In this document: one piece after another, positions 12,277 through 25,311 of the stretch
How the letters are laid out: each line of letters begins with the position of its first letter
Position numbering within the stretch: the first letter of the stretch is position 1
DNA from: Solen grandis
Taxonomy: Eukaryota; Mollusca; Bivalvia; Adapedonta; Solenidae
Assembly: GCA_021229015.1 (NCBI GenBank)
Contig: CM037789.1
Coordinates: forward strand, 32,593,856 to 32,657,855
DNA: 64,000 nt
Reading direction: 5' to 3'
Notes under the pieces: generated by a model
What the model saw: the letters and a program-made list of their open reading frames with translations, nothing else
Database searches by the model: none
What the model was told of the DNA's origin: nothing
Translations under genes and position numbers: made by a program

Positions 12277-12660
12277 CATTTGCAATTACTTTATGAAGTA
12301 TGAGTATACATTGTATATAAGTCTTAATAAAATAATTACCATTTGATACGATTTGCTAGATCAAGAGTATGTGAAAGTGAAGATAAAAGTAGATGTGTTT
12401 CTGATGGTATGACCAGTTTGCAATTACTTTTTGAGTTATGAGCACATTTGAAAAAACCGTTTGATATAGATTGCATGACCAATTTGCAATTACTTTATGA
12501 ATTATGAGCACACTTTGTATGGAAGTTGTTGACTTGACACAACCCTTGCATTATTTAGCTTTATTGACAGATAACAAACGAACCGTTTGATATAGTTTAA
12601 CATATGTCAGATAAAACAAAACTGTGTTTCTGGTGTCATTTTCAGAGGGAGAGAGAGAGA
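11880..12660. repeat. Degenerate tandem array with embedded (AG)n tracts
   Basis: Units share TTTGATATGATTTGCTAGATC, TTGCAATTACTTTATGA and a GTCAGAGAGAGAG... run; spacing is irregular, about 100-190 bp. AG tracts occur at about 11932-11952, 12074-12100, 12243-12274 and 12646-12661. It lies directly 3' of exon 2 and may include part of the 3' UTR. Confidence 0.65.
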
Positions 12661-12674
12661 GCTGATTAACTACA

Positions 12675-12862
12675 CTTAACGACAGGATTTCGGTCATTTG
12701 GAGACGATGTCTACTTGAGAGATATAGTGCTGTCACACTGCAGTATCACGCCGTAGACATGTGGTATGATACCACACAGAGACAAATTATCCTGACATCT
12801 GGCCAACCAGTCCTGAAACTACCCTTATATATTGAGCGCCAAGCAAGGGAGCTATACCAGCA
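12675..12862 (-). repeat. SINE copy, minus strand
   Basis: GGTCATTTGGAGACGATGTC, CACGCCGTAGACATGTGG and CTACCCTTATAT match the SINEs at 26771, 27376 and 35737. The tRNA-like head is missing. Confidence 0.7.
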
Positions 12863-13902
12863 CAGATTATTTTGGTAGTTTTATGTATCTTTCACTAATT
12901 TACAAGTCTGGCAGTACAAAACCAATGCATGTCAGACAATTATGAGTAATAAGGCACAATATATTTCGTTTTAATCACATTCTTAAGCAATGTTCTATTA
13001 ACCTACAAATATACTGCGAAATCATTAATTTTTGAAAGACAATTATTTTCGTTGATTTTGTGATGGGTTTCATCTACGATATTTTAACCCCACGAAACTT
13101 GTCTCTTATATAGACCTCACGGTTTCTTTAACATAGATCCACTAATAAATGTACCCATGGAATTCCCTTAGGTACATAATCAACGAAATTTAATGTCAAA
13201 GAAAATTAATGATTCTACAGTAATCATAACCTGATCAACTACACTAGCCGATCACGTGACCTATCGTGTCAGCTATTCACTTGTAAGACAGCTATTCAAT
13301 CGGTTGCTACGATGGACTTCTATTTGTTTAATGCAAATAAAAAAAAAGAAAACAAAAACAAAACTTTCTTCCTTTTTTGTTCCTATTGATATTTAAAATA
13401 AGGGGTAGATCAATGTACATGATGTACAACATTGGGGCTGTTCAAACAAATAACTATCAACATGCAATTGAATCATTAGAGTCCAAATAACCACCAAAAT
13501 GCAATTAAATCCTGAAGTATCTCTATAAGGTCTCAGGTTTTCCAGTGTTTATAATTATTTTCAAATTATCTTTCAAGCTATCTAATAGCTACACCGGGAT
13601 AATAGTCAATTGTTGATCTGGTTTACACATAATAACAAATGGTTTTGTTTATGATAGTGTTTGTGAGCATTTGACCTAGCTACTGAGAAAACTGTAAAGG
13701 TACATTTACAAAGCTGTATTTGGATGTTGATGTGATTTTTGATATGTTTATTTCTATGATATAAGTGACATTTGTCCCAACAATCAGAGCTGTTTTTGAA
13801 TCACGAATTAAAGTATAGAAACTATCAAGGACAATATTACAAGACAAACAACGCGAAATGGAAATAACTATTTAATATGGCAAAATTTGACAGCAATATG
13901 AC
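12863..13902. other. Unannotated AT-rich tail of the left contig
   Basis: I see no gene or recognisable element. This 1 kb has no inverted partner in the window, because the right contig starts at a point corresponding to about 9980. Confidence 0.5.
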
Positions 13903-14002
13903 NNNNNNNNNNNNNNNNNNNNNNNNNNNNNNNNNNNNNNNNNNNNNNNNNNNNNNNNNNNNNNNNNNNNNNNNNNNNNNNNNNNNNNNNNNNNNNNNNN
14001 NN
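13903..14002. other. Assembly gap of exactly 100 N
   Basis: A run of 100 N is the usual placeholder for a scaffold join of unknown size. The sequence just after it is the reverse complement of sequence about 3.9 kb before it. Confidence 0.98.
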
Positions 14003-17000
14003 GTATTTTTTGTATATAGCTCTTCGAATAACATTTATTAAATGTTAAGACTTTTAATTCCTATATAACAAGCAAAATGTTAATTGGAAATGAAATGCAT
14101 TATTTAATATGATTTAATAATTCTGTAGTTGTACATTTGTTAATATAGAGTACAAAATTATGAATTCCGTGTTCGGAAAAATTTCTTATATGAATTGCGG
14201 AATTTGTTTTTTTCGAAAAAGAAAATGTCATTATCCATTCATTATTTCACTTAAAAATAATTTCACATTAAACATGCAAGGAATTAAAACATTTTACAGG
14301 ATAAATAACATCATTATTTTAAGACTGTAGTCAAATTGTACCTGAAAATAATATATGAAGCAGTCAATACCTGATATTCGGTGGTTTTTTTTTTCTTTCC
14401 TTAGCTTACAAATTAGGGGGCCAGGTTATACATACTGTTATCAATTTATATTTTTATTGTTAAACTATATAAAGTTATGCATCATTTTATCTTTGATATA
14501 GTATATGAATGATTATTGCACAGCTTGTCTTGTGAAATTTGTATTCTCTGATTTTTTTTATGGCACCAAAAATATATGGCACCAATGTGTGTCATTTCGA
14601 GAGTATTATATATCATAACACAGATATATTATAACAGTGAATTAGATATGTTTGATGATTTTTTATTTTGTATGACTAATGTAAATTTCCTTTCAAAAGA
14701 TTGTGTTTGCGCTGGAAAGGCACATTTAATTTTTCGTTTAATGTTCATTTTTTTTATATTAATTTCGATGATAACTTCAATCACTTTTTCGTCATTATCC
14801 CCATCTTGTTGTTGCTGCAACATCAGTCTACCCCGTTGTTGCATTTGTTCAAATAACAATTTGTATTGTGCATGTTCGATTTGTTGTCTCCACTTAACAT
14901 GTTTCTGTCCTATCATTACTATTAAATCGATGAGAAAAAAGGACCATCTTGTTCACGAATAGTACATTCAGTCTGATTCAGTTTTTCTTCCACGCTTGTG
15001 GCCTGATTATGTATGCGGTGTAGATTAATAATTATAGAGAGTTTTAATGCACTAAAAAAAGAATATCTTTAATCAAATCAGAATGTGTGTTTTACTCGAA
15101 ACATAAAAATTGCGCATTGTGTTTGTTTGCGTTGACTTTTATCTTTTGTAAATTTTCATTTTTTAACTATTTACTTTTTATTTTTTTCAAAAAGATTATA
15201 AAACACAATCATATTTTATACTTAAGTAAAAATGCATTTGAAAAGAGTACGATGTTTAACAACTGTGGTATTATCTTTTATTCGAGCGTGTTGATTGGCC
15301 CTGAAAAGGGGTCCTCTTTTTTATCTTTTCTTCTCCACTTTAACTCTTCCAAGTCCTACATCAAGCGGGTACCTGCTTGGTGGTTCTGCTTTCTTTGATA
15401 TGAATGAGATAGGCACCACAAGATTGTCTATCTTCAATTTGCTACCGCAACACCACATTTTGTATTTTTTGGTAAAGTATGTTGAGGTTGTTGTTCTCTT
15501 CTTTTCTTTTAGTTTGAATATTTGATTTTATCCGTGCATGAAACATTTAATAATTTTATAATACTATATTAACCTATCATGCTTTACAATATTTATTTCA
15601 CATAAAACTCTGCAGTGGCATTAACTGGAAAAGGGTTGTGTGCTTGCTTACATCAGACGTTTCTTCTAGAGTTTTTCTCTTGGAAACTATGTCTACTTGT
15701 GACAAATACAGTTAAGCCCGTACATCAATGTCAAGTCGATAACAAGTTGCATAATATGACATCAGGTCCCATTATTCTGTCACTGGCCCAACAGTAACGG
15801 GACTTAACCATGTGCTAGACACCAAGCACAAAGGAAGCTATACCTGTAATTGTATCAAATTAACGATTTTCGAGTCGAACCTAAGATTTCATGGTTAAAA
15901 ATCTGCCGCTTTATCAACTTAATTATTGGTGATTCTTGTCCAATGCATCTATCGACCTTTTTTTAACGGTGATGTACTAAGAAAAGCTTTAACAGATACT
16001 TTTCTAGTGTTTAAAGAAACTGTAAGAAAGACTAGTTTCCGGTATAATAAAAAACAGCACTTGAATAATTTCATTGGTAAACAATGTAATAGATTTCGTA
16101 GCGTGTTTTACAAGGAATTTTAATATCAATGAACTGATATTCATTAATCGATCATGCTATCACAACCCGAGTTATATATAAGACTTTTGTCTCCACATAC
16201 TACGCACATGTTTTACTGTTTTATAATTATAAAGTAAAAATCCGCTAAGAATGCAAAAATATATGCAACGTCGATTATTTAAAATTCTCTACTGCCAATT
16301 TATTTTTCAGCCAAGTAAATCTTTACGCCGACGCCATCGCCCCCGTGAGCCTTATCAACTTAGTCTAAGCAATTTATAACAATATTTTCTACAGAGGTCA
16401 CTTTTTTTCTAATCATTTTGATTTGGATTTATGTAAATGCATTTAAATACTTAGAAAGTGTATGTGCCACACAATTCTATAAATCTATATGCCGTGTTTT
16501 GTAAATAAATTAAGCAATTATGGTAGTAATGGGCCATATAAATCATATAAAATTCGGTACACTACATTCAGATAACAATTTTTAAACTTCTATAGAGATT
16601 ATATAAACTAATAACTAGGAGCTTCATATTACAAGGTAATAAAGATCGCTTAGCAGTTAGATTATTGAAACATGAAGTGATAATTCAATTAAATTCTGCC
16701 ATGTAGTCTAGAGAAAAATATTTGAGAAAAAATATTGACATAATCCTTGTTTTCTATATATACAAAATTATATTATGAAAACGGAGTTCAGAATGAGTCA
16801 TCCATGCAAAGTTTCCTCCTAGTGGTTTCAAAGGATATGTCATGAAAACAAATTGTTAATGCCTAACGTTGGCGACGGTTGATTTCAAGAGCTCGACTCT
16901 TACAGGAAGTACGAGTACACCCACCTACCCAACCACCCCAAAAACGAAAACAAACAAACAAGTATTCCTTGCAATGTCATATTAAATTGGCGGATATGCC

Positions 17001-17178
17001 TGGTTTCCTGTAGTAAAGTGTGTGATCGAATTATTTTAGAAATATATGTGAAGCGAATAATCATGTTACAATAAATCATTCTGTTTTAAGATATTTGCAA
17101 AGCATTACTAAATCAGAAAGGAATGTGAGTACCAAAAGCTACATTTTTGAAAGATTAAGAATTTTTCTATTAACCTAC
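14003..17178 (-). other. Intron of the PAN-domain gene, right-haplotype copy (truncated at the gap)
   Basis: Reverse complement of about 6947-9980 with SNPs and indels. It includes the SINE-like repeat at about 15600-15935. The open frames at 14576-14962 and neighbours are shadows of intron sequence present in both copies; none has recognisable protein similarity. Confidence 0.7.
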
Positions 17179-17506
17179 CTGAAAACTCCATTTTAATCAG
17201 ACGCCATCCTGGTGCATTTTCGATAGCAGATCTGGAATTAACATAATGTTCATTATTCATCTCACATGCCTCTGTAACTTGATTATAATTAGCTGAAATG
17301 CACGATCCTGTTTTGTGGCAAACGTACGCACATTGTATTTCTGAAGAAGCTTGCATCGAAGTAAAAGGAACCATGGACTTTGTGTTGTAATATATTCGAA
17401 ACATTTCATTGACGTTAGCGCCTTCAGTACTGTCCTTTAAAAGCAAGAAAATTAAACCAAGGTATACACAAATCCACAATTTGTTTTTCATAGGTTTTAA
17501 CCCCAT
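17179..17506 (-). CDS. Secreted PAN-domain protein, exon 1, second haplotype
   Basis: It has the same length (328 nt) as 6619-6946 with the same MGLKPMKN start, signal peptide and PAN cysteine pattern. Only a few residues differ (K to M, K to I, N to S). The donor GTAGGT lies at 17178 downward. Its exon 2 would lie beyond the scaffold gap. Both exon copies are open with conserved splice sites, so both appear functional. Confidence 0.8.
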
Positions 17507-18365
17507 TTTTGTGTGTTGATCTATTACAATAATTAACACTATTCATTGGCATTAGTTCATTCTAATAGTACATTATCTATGATATAAAAGCATTCCATCT
17601 GTGTATTTCCCCCTAAATAAAGAGATTCACAACTCGGGTCTCGAAGGTATGTCCAACTGATTCATATGACGCAGCTCTCGACAAACTTCGGCGCTGTGGA
17701 ATTGCTCCGCACCAATCACTGCAACATTAAGTTACCACGTGACCATGACGTGTTGGTTACCGATGATTTAGCTGACAACCCATGTGTCAACACCGGTTTA
17801 ATGTAAGCTGTGACGTCACTGTCTCTATTTATAGATTGCTAAAATGCACCTATTTTTTCTAGTTCCTGTGACAATCTCCTGCGTTAAAGATCAAACTCTA
17901 GACTCAGTTAATAATAACCTGGTACATGATTGAACAATATTGATTAAATATAAGTCCATTTAAACCCGTCCCATCTGGTATACTTTCGCCACAAACTTCG
18001 ACAACACTCGGGACTGCCGGTGTGCAACACGGACTGTGGGAGAAACGTCTCTGACACTAAGACTTGTAAATGACAATTATCAAATCCTTAAGTGCATATA
18101 CCAGCTTTGCAATTTTAAGTAACGCAATGTATACCGGTATGCTGTAAAGGGTATTGCTTCAACAAAGTTTGGGATTTTGGATAAAAGCTAACCATTGTCA
18201 TATTTGCTGTACAAACATTATAATACGTTCAAAACATTTATCTCTTATGATAAAATATCATGTAAATAGTGTGACAGCAAACTGCCTGGAAATGTTTTAC
18301 ATCGTTCAATCGGGAAACGTGACATCAGTTGGAGTCGACGACATCAGACGTACTATATACATGTA

Positions 18366-18480
18366 GCGCTAGACACAGTGGATATACATGAGTATTTGTC
18401 CGGTTATTCATATTTTCTGATCAATTTTGGGTAAAATCAAGTTTTCAATTTCAAACGAACCTAAAAGGTGTCCTGCTGAC
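18366..18480 (+). repeat. Dispersed ~300-bp repeat, partial copy
   Basis: It shares GAGTATTTGTCCGGTTATTC and the flanking AAAATCAAGTTT segment with the copies at 5748-6047 and 20131-20425. Confidence 0.65.
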
Positions 18481-19424
18481 AAACGCTTTACTTATCGTGA
18501 ATTTTAATGAAAAATCACCAACAGTTTTGATGGTATGAGCCATTTGGCCAATCAGTCAAAAAAATTTCGTTTTCAGGTCAAAGTGAATTATTTCAAGCTT
18601 CACATAATTAACTATAATATTCTGTCTCTTCCTTTGCAAATATATCTAAAATTATCGAAAAATTGAATAAATAAAATTATTTATGGGATTTAAGTTTTAG
18701 CCATCACATAAACAGAGACTTTCTCTAAGTTAAATTTGGGGACATTTTGGTATTGATTATATTCATTGCCTACGGTATATACTTTGATATGTGTTTCTCC
18801 TTAAGTGAACATAACAAACTCAAAATTACAAATTATGGCAACACCAAAGCAATATTGAATTGAACAATGTCGTTTACATGGACTGAAAGAGGGAGCTTTA
18901 ATAAAAATAAGTTTTGGGGTTAATTTTGCAGTAGTTTATTAATGGCAATATCAGGAGGAAATGTGCAATGGAAATAAATCTGAATAACGTTTTTACAATA
19001 AATACCATTTCGACTTTTCTTAAGTCCAACTCACAAATAGAGAAAACTTGTTGGTTTCAGTGAAATATCAATTTTAATATAGCGAGTGAGGAGGAAAATC
19101 AGTAAAATCAAGAAATGAAATATAATGTTATTCCACTGAAATCAACATTTTTACGTTTAATTTAATTTTTCTGCCAGTTTTGGTGCTTCATAAAGGAAAA
19201 AAAGGAGTTTCGTTACAAAACAGTGAAATTATGAAATGTTAATATTCACTGTTTGAAACAGTGGATATTTCCATTATAATTCACTGATAGTTCCCCATAA
19301 TCGACTGAATAACTTTAAATAAGAAATGCATATATTTACCAAAAACGATATATTTCAAAATGTCCTTTGTCTATATAATACAATTTTATGTGATAAATGA
19401 CACGATTTGTTGCAATGGTTAAAC

Positions 19425-19630
19425 TGACGTGCGTTCAGCATGTCGAACCGTATGCAACCGTACGCTTACAATCATTTATGAAGATATCTCAGTGTCATAA
19501 ACCATAATGTTCACGTATACCTAAGTACAGCATAAGGTGCACGTGAACAGCATGCCAGGTCCAAAGACAACTCCGTAGCTGACTGTAAGCGACCGGTTGC
19601 ATACGGTTCGGCATACTAGACGCACGCCAG
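19425..19630. repeat. Inverted-repeat (foldback) element
   Basis: The arm ending near 19473 (TCGAACCGTATGCAACCGTA core) pairs with GGTTGCATACGGTTCGGCAT near 19590-19610. The arms are about 45-50 bp with roughly 100 bp between them, consistent with a small non-autonomous hairpin element. Right haplotype only. Confidence 0.65.
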
Positions 19631-20130
19631 TTGTCGACGTTATCAGTGCTAGCTATTCAACTGATTTCGTCGTTATACTTGAATTGCTACCCCTTCGAGG
19701 ACATGCCAATTTTAATATCTTATATCTTTTCCAGAAAAGCGTTTGGGAAGCCGTTGTTTGGGTAAATAAGAGACAGAATGTTAAAGTTATGGTGCGTAGC
19801 TTGAAAGAATTCGCTTTGACCAGAAAAGTGACTGATTGGCTAAATGTCTCACTCCATCGTAAATTTTGGTCTTCGCGATAAGTTAAGCCAGGCGCATGTG
19901 TATATTAATTAGTTATAATATATGGAAATTAATGATTAAATAAGTATTTCATCAGATCTTTTTTAAAAATACTTTTAATATCATTTTGTTTTAACGTATA
20001 CTTATCGAAAGTATTTTTTTAGGTATTTGAGTCTTATACATCTATATTTTGGACACACAAGCAAGAAATGATATCCAGATTCTATCATAGATGAGTTACA
20101 AGCACATAATCCATTTTTTATAACAGTAAA

Positions 20131-20425
20131 TTAGGTGAATCACATTAAAGCATATTAAAATGATTAATAATCTTTGGAGTGCCGCATGTCAATTGTCAGA
20201 ACATTTCATGAAATATGCAAGGTTCGGTTTGTTGAATTCTAAAACACTTTTATTTCATGAGTACGCAGACTCAGTGGATATACGTGAGTATTTGTCCGGT
20301 TATTCATATTTTCTAATCAATTTTTGGGTAAAATCAAGTTTACAATTTCAAAGCCTACATGAAAAGTGTCCAGATGACTGTTAACTGTTGGCTCAGTTAA
20401 CGCAATTAGTCAATTTGATCAAAAG
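20131..20425 (+). repeat. Dispersed ~300-bp repeat, copy 2
   Basis: Near-identical to 5748-6047 and on the same strand, so relative to its flanks it is inverted between the two haplotypes. Confidence 0.7.
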
Positions 20426-21157
20426 CGACTTGTCATTTTCAGTTTGTTTTTATTTAAGTTTTCTCGCATCAGTTTCATTTTCGCTGGTTTGGCACCCTTC
20501 CGCCATTTAAACGAGCAGAAGCAGTCGATTCATTGAAAATTGTCCGGTCCATCGAAGCGGAAAAGGTCAAACTCTGTCGCAATACTTACCCCCCCCCCTT
20601 ACAGTTGTCGATAACCACTGCCACCACAAGCAGATTCGGCTGATAAAGGCCGGATTTACTTTTTTCACTTTTGACTTTAGTTTTGAGTAATCATTTCAGT
20701 TTAGTTATATTCCACGAAAATAACATTCATGTTTATGAGAAAAGTAAAAAATAAAATCAAATAACATTAATTTATAAAATCATAAGTTCCAACCATCATC
20801 AAGTGACTTGTGTGGTGGCAGTGGTTAAAGTAGCGTAGCGTGACGTAACCGGTGCGCGGAGTTGGGAAAAGGCTGGATCCATTCAGTTATATACCTGTCT
20901 CAGACAGATTTGAGATTTTTTTTTGAAAAGTGCGAAAGAAAAAATGATTTGTTTTTGTTTTTGCTTTTGCTTTAAAATATATTCTCAGATGTAGCACTAG
21001 TAAAAAACCTGATTATCATTCGTGTCCATTATAAATCGGACAAATGAGTTTTTAATACATCATTGGTGCCCTCGATTTTCGTTTTTAGGCAGCGAAAGTG
21101 TTTATAAAGTGCATAAATACTAAAAAAGCAAACATATGCATTTTTTTAAAAAAGAAA

Positions 21158-21281
21158 TGAAAAAGGAGAATAAAATGTCAGTGCCAATATAAAACACATT
21201 AATACCCAGGTAACAGAACTTATCCACAACTTAAATAAGCTGTTCATTTATATTCCACTGACATTTTATTCTCCTTTTTCT
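21158..21281. repeat. Short hairpin element (MITE-like), about 124 bp
   Basis: The arms are AAAAAGGAGAATAAAATGTC... (21160-21184) and its exact complement ...GACATTTTATTCTCCTTTTT (21256-21280), about 25 bp each with a 70-bp loop. It sits where inverted homology with the left contig breaks off. Confidence 0.75.
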
Positions 21282-22134
21282 TTTTTTTATGAAAGGTAGA
21301 TTTTATAACAAACACAATTTACGATTTTAGTTTTTCAGTGCATATTCATTATAGACTTTGAAGTCTGTTAGCTAATTATATCTAAATAATTTATTTCCCA
21401 ATGCCCTTCTCTCTGTTGCAAATGAAATATTTACCCCTAGCCACTCTCGCACTCACAGGAGAAAAATAATTGTTTTTTGCCTCGATCATAAATTCAAAAT
21501 TTCGTAAAGCAAAACGATCATTACCAAAAGGTAACCCAAATGTGTGTCTTTAAAAAGGATTGTGTAGCCTTTTTGTATAACAGTTAAAATGTAAACTAAA
21601 ACACTTGAAGTTCCTCTCCAAATTGTCCAACAGCCATCGGATTCGCAGTCATGAACGTTTCCAATGAAACTTCTGCAATAAATGTGACTGATTTGTGGCA
21701 ATTTAGTATTTGGTTTTGCCAGTTTACATATATATTACAGACTGACACATTTTCGGTATTTTTAATAAAATTGAATTAAGTCTACATCTAAATATGTTTA
21801 TTATAACTCACGTGTACACTTGATATCACCACACAGTTTCTTACCAGTCGTTCGATCACTGTCGTCTGTTGTACTAGGACATGCGCTTTTGTGAATAAAG
21901 GAACAGTTTATTGAGCTATGCATATTCTCTCACCCCTGAGATATAAAGCAGACAAGCCAATCTTCAATTTTCGGATGAGTGCTATCACAATGATTTCTTC
22001 ATACGAGAAATTGAAAATAATGTAACAAAACTAATAACGGATGTAGTTAAAAACAATTTTAAATCTCTCTCTCTCTCTCTTAAAGAATGTAAATACAGGC
22101 AAACCTGCACTAGGCACCCTACTGTGATCAAAGC

Positions 22135-22300
22135 CCGGCACCGTCCAGCACTGAATGTAGAGAAAAGTTAACCTCTGAATACAGCCCACCTGTGAACAAA
22201 GGTCATTGACTTGATCCCCGGCACCGTCCAGCACTGAATGTAGAGAAAAGTTAACCTCTGTATACTCCCCACCTGTGAACAAAGGTCAGTGAATCTCCGG
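22135..22300. repeat. 83-bp tandem duplication, right haplotype only
   Basis: CCGGCACCGTCCAGCACTGA occurs at 22135 and again at 22218, followed by the same GTAGAGAAAAGTTAACCTCT. The left contig has only one such unit (about 3745-3835). Confidence 0.8.
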
Positions 22301-22514
22301 TACTGAATTTACAGAGACTTCAACATCTCGACAGCCAGGAACTTAATTGCCGGGACTGATTTTTTCATGATTTAACCTCTTGATACAGCCCACTTATTAA
22401 CAAAGGTCAATGACTTGATTGATATATTAACAATTTTTCAGTTTCCCTTTAACGGGTTTAACTGTTAATTAAGTTCATATAAAAGTGCAAGGTATATAAA
22501 ATAATTTCAATTAA

Positions 22515-22531
22515 TCTCTCTCTCTCTCTCT
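22515..22531. repeat. (TC)n flank of the 16.2-kb segment
   Basis: Last shared sequence before right-specific DNA; pairs with (CT)9 at 38777-38794. Confidence 0.85.
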
Positions 22532-22549
22532 GGATGTTTTGACCGTTGA

Positions 22550-23000
22550 AATGGGGACAATACACCGTATCCTGGTATCTGGGGACTCCCATTTCTACTA
22601 CAGTTAAAGACACTTCTCTTGACTTTTTTCTACCTTCTTACCTCCCCTGTATCATAAACGGCCAGTTAAGACAATACCTTCAGCTTTAAGTTTCAACTGA
22701 GAGACTATGTGGGGACGAGAGAAAAAATGATCCAGGGACAAGAGATAGTACATTAAATGGGGACAACTTTGAGAGACGTTTTTGTCGGGACATGTCCCCA
22801 AACCCTGGGAAGAGATGAAATGATCAAGGGACAAGAGATATTTGACAAAATGGGGACAAGAGAGACCCTTTTGTCGGGACATGTCCCCAGAATCCTGAGA
22901 CACGAGATGAAATGATCAAGGGACTAATAAAGATATTTTACTAAATGGGGACAAGAGAGACAATTTTGTCGGGACCTCTCCCCACAATCCTGGGAGGGTA
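22550..23000. repeat. GGGGAC-rich subterminal tandem repeats, left end
   Basis: Three imperfect units of about 90-105 bp share ATGATC(A/C)AGGGACAAGAGAT and AAATGGGGACAA, then TTTGTCGGGAC. Related sequence in opposite orientation occurs at 31560-31680 and about 32015-32130. Such repeats are typical transposase-binding sites in large DNA transposons; here that role is inferred. Confidence 0.65.
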
Positions 23001-23455
23001 ATGTCTCCACTGTATCTCATCTGAGATAAAATGGTATGGAAGACAGAGAATTTGATGTTTAGATATGTCTTAATTAAATGAATAAAACGTTCAGGATAAG
23101 AATTATATTATTGCGTGGATTTAAAATATAAAGATTGAGAACATTTGCAAATAAATGTGTTTAATATTTCATTTTGAGAAAAGACGTAAAGAAATTACAA
23201 AGAAATGCAATATCATTGCTTTAACAAATTACAAATAAAAAAGTTTCTTTTATTGTGATATCTGCAGGTTTACCTTTATTTTCTCCGCTGCACCACAAGA
23301 CCCTCGTTAGGTATTCTTGGGACTTATGCACCTATTCGATCGGTTTTAGTTCCAAGTAGCAAAACCAAAGTCCGGGGTCACTGATATCACAGAACTGATT
23401 ACATTACCCTTCCATTTGGCCGCAAAGAATGAAGTCGAGACAGAGAACGCTCTGC

Positions 23456-23486
<31 letters not shown>

Positions 23487-25311
23487 TGAGTGAACAGAGA
23501 TTAAGGATACAGTCATAGATTTATAAGGTTATTGGTAATAAAGGTCGGTATTATTGTGCCTACTCTCCATGCCGTTGGGTACACTCTCGTTTCAATCATT
23601 GTATTATATAATGTTGTTGGAAACGGATCTACCAATCATAGGAGCCTATGAAAATATTTGTTATGTCATTATTTCCTGGAAACTTTTTTTAACTCATAAC
23701 CCCTGTTAATTTCATTATTTGATGTACTTTGCTCTATTTCGATCAGAAATGAAATCCATTTCGTTGTTCCTATCGCCAAATTACTCGTCTATATGAAGTT
23801 AATCGCATCATTCATAAAACTCACTTGTTTTTTTTTTGTTGTTGTTTTTGATAATTTATAACGCTCCTAAACACATGCATGTCTGTTTATTTCATTCTTA
23901 TTTTTAAATATGTTTCTTGCTTTTTAAAAGGATATTTGACGTATTTAATTTTTAAACCTTTTAAATTATTTTAAATTATTTCTCGATTTTTCTTTTCTTT
24001 CTAAATACTTCGTAACTTGTTTCATATATAGAGCGTACAAAATTTCCTTCCACATCATCAGTCTCGTGATTAAACAGTTCATTGGATTTTTGAGCAATCA
24101 GCTAGCTCATCATTTTCAAACTGAGGATTTTTGTCGCTATCCCAAACTAATTTCAGACTGGCTGTCAGATTATCGTTACTACGAGTACTTTTACGATTGT
24201 AAGAGTGACGTTGTTTTTTTTTGTTTTTGTTTTTTTGTTTTTCAGAGAATGTAATGGCACTGTGTTGAGTCGCAAATATCCCTGTAATTCATTCTCATCT
24301 AAGAAAAATGTGCACGCATTTTTCTAAACAAAAAGTAAGAAGATTGCTTTTCTGATCACATGGTGGGACCAAGTATCGGAAAGTAATTTTCTTACTTGTT
24401 TGAAACGTTGAAATTCATTATATTTGCTTGTAAATCGCAAGTTTTTCGACGTGAAGTTTTCTTTTACTCCAACCCAGCCTCCTCCCCTTGTATACCTAAT
24501 ATAAAATTTAAGTTGCTAACTTTTTGGTAGAAGTTAGTTGCTGTTTTTGTGTCATTTTGTCGAATCGTTGACTTGATCAAGGGAATATAACGATAAATAT
24601 TATCAAATACCTTTGCCGATACATACATGTTTATCTCTCATAGATTACAATGTAATTTTGTGGCATAACAGGGAACGAAATGTTGACCGGTAACCATTCC
24701 AGTGAGATAATAAAACAAGAGGGCAAAGATGGCCTTAAATCGCTCACCTTAATTAGATTTGTTGTAGAAAGGCTGAATAGTCTATTTTGATAGTATGATT
24801 CATTTCACTCACAAGTGATAAACAAACATTTTGGCTGCATATGAAAAAGTTTAAAAAAAATGAAAACATGGAAAATTGAACATTTGTTCTCTTATAGAAA
24901 ATGATCCTTTTTTTCATCACTGATGTAATATTTATTGATAGTGTTGGGGAACCGTGAGAAGATACTATATACCAAATATCAACGCTGTAGGTCTGTTTCT
25001 GAGGAAAGGGCATTTTAAAGTTTTGCCTTCTTCATTATCCAACCAATGGTTTCAGCAGTAAAGATATTTCGTTTTCGAAATATAGTTCCATACAAAATCT
25101 GGGTGTGGCCTCATGTAAACCCTGATGCACATATTTGTTAACAGTGTTGAGGCACCATGATCTGATGCTATATACCAATTATTAAATATATAGGTCTGTA
25201 TGTTGCTGAGAAAACGCATTTTAAAGTATGCCTTGGCCATGGCAACCAAAGTTCTTTATAAAATTAAAAAAGTAAGAATTAACATAAGTATCATTATAGT
25301 TAAATGTAGTT
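23001..25311. other. Repeat-poor stretch of the 16-kb segment
   Basis: I see no convincing gene. It contains (TTTA)n at about 23457-23483 and many poly-T runs. A minus-strand open stretch (about 23470 down to 23355, around 38 codons) has no recognisable domain. 24720-25270 looks like an old dispersed element on the minus strand (TTGCCATGGCCAAGGCATAC-type motifs). Confidence 0.4.

Larger units (their letters stand above)
17507..22531. other. Segment B', right-haplotype upstream region of the PAN-domain gene
   Basis: 17507-18060 and about 21275-22514 match the left copy inverted. 18063-21270 is right-specific and repeat-rich. The small open frames at 18154, 19597 and 20160 lie in repeats and show no recognisable domain; I do not call them genes. 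Confidence 0.55.

Noticed and set aside
14576..14962. 128-codon open frame, cysteine-rich
   Set aside because: It lies in the intron of the PAN-domain gene, on the antisense of a CAACAA-type low-complexity stretch; the cysteines come from GTTGTTGC repeats. The allelic copy (9059-9374) is broken.
19597..19881. 94-codon open frame
   Set aside because: It starts inside a foldback repeat, has no recognisable domain and no splice context.
24066..25249. Possible exons at the left end of the 16-kb segment
   Set aside because: Open stretches are short, without paired splice sites in compatible phases or any recognisable domain.
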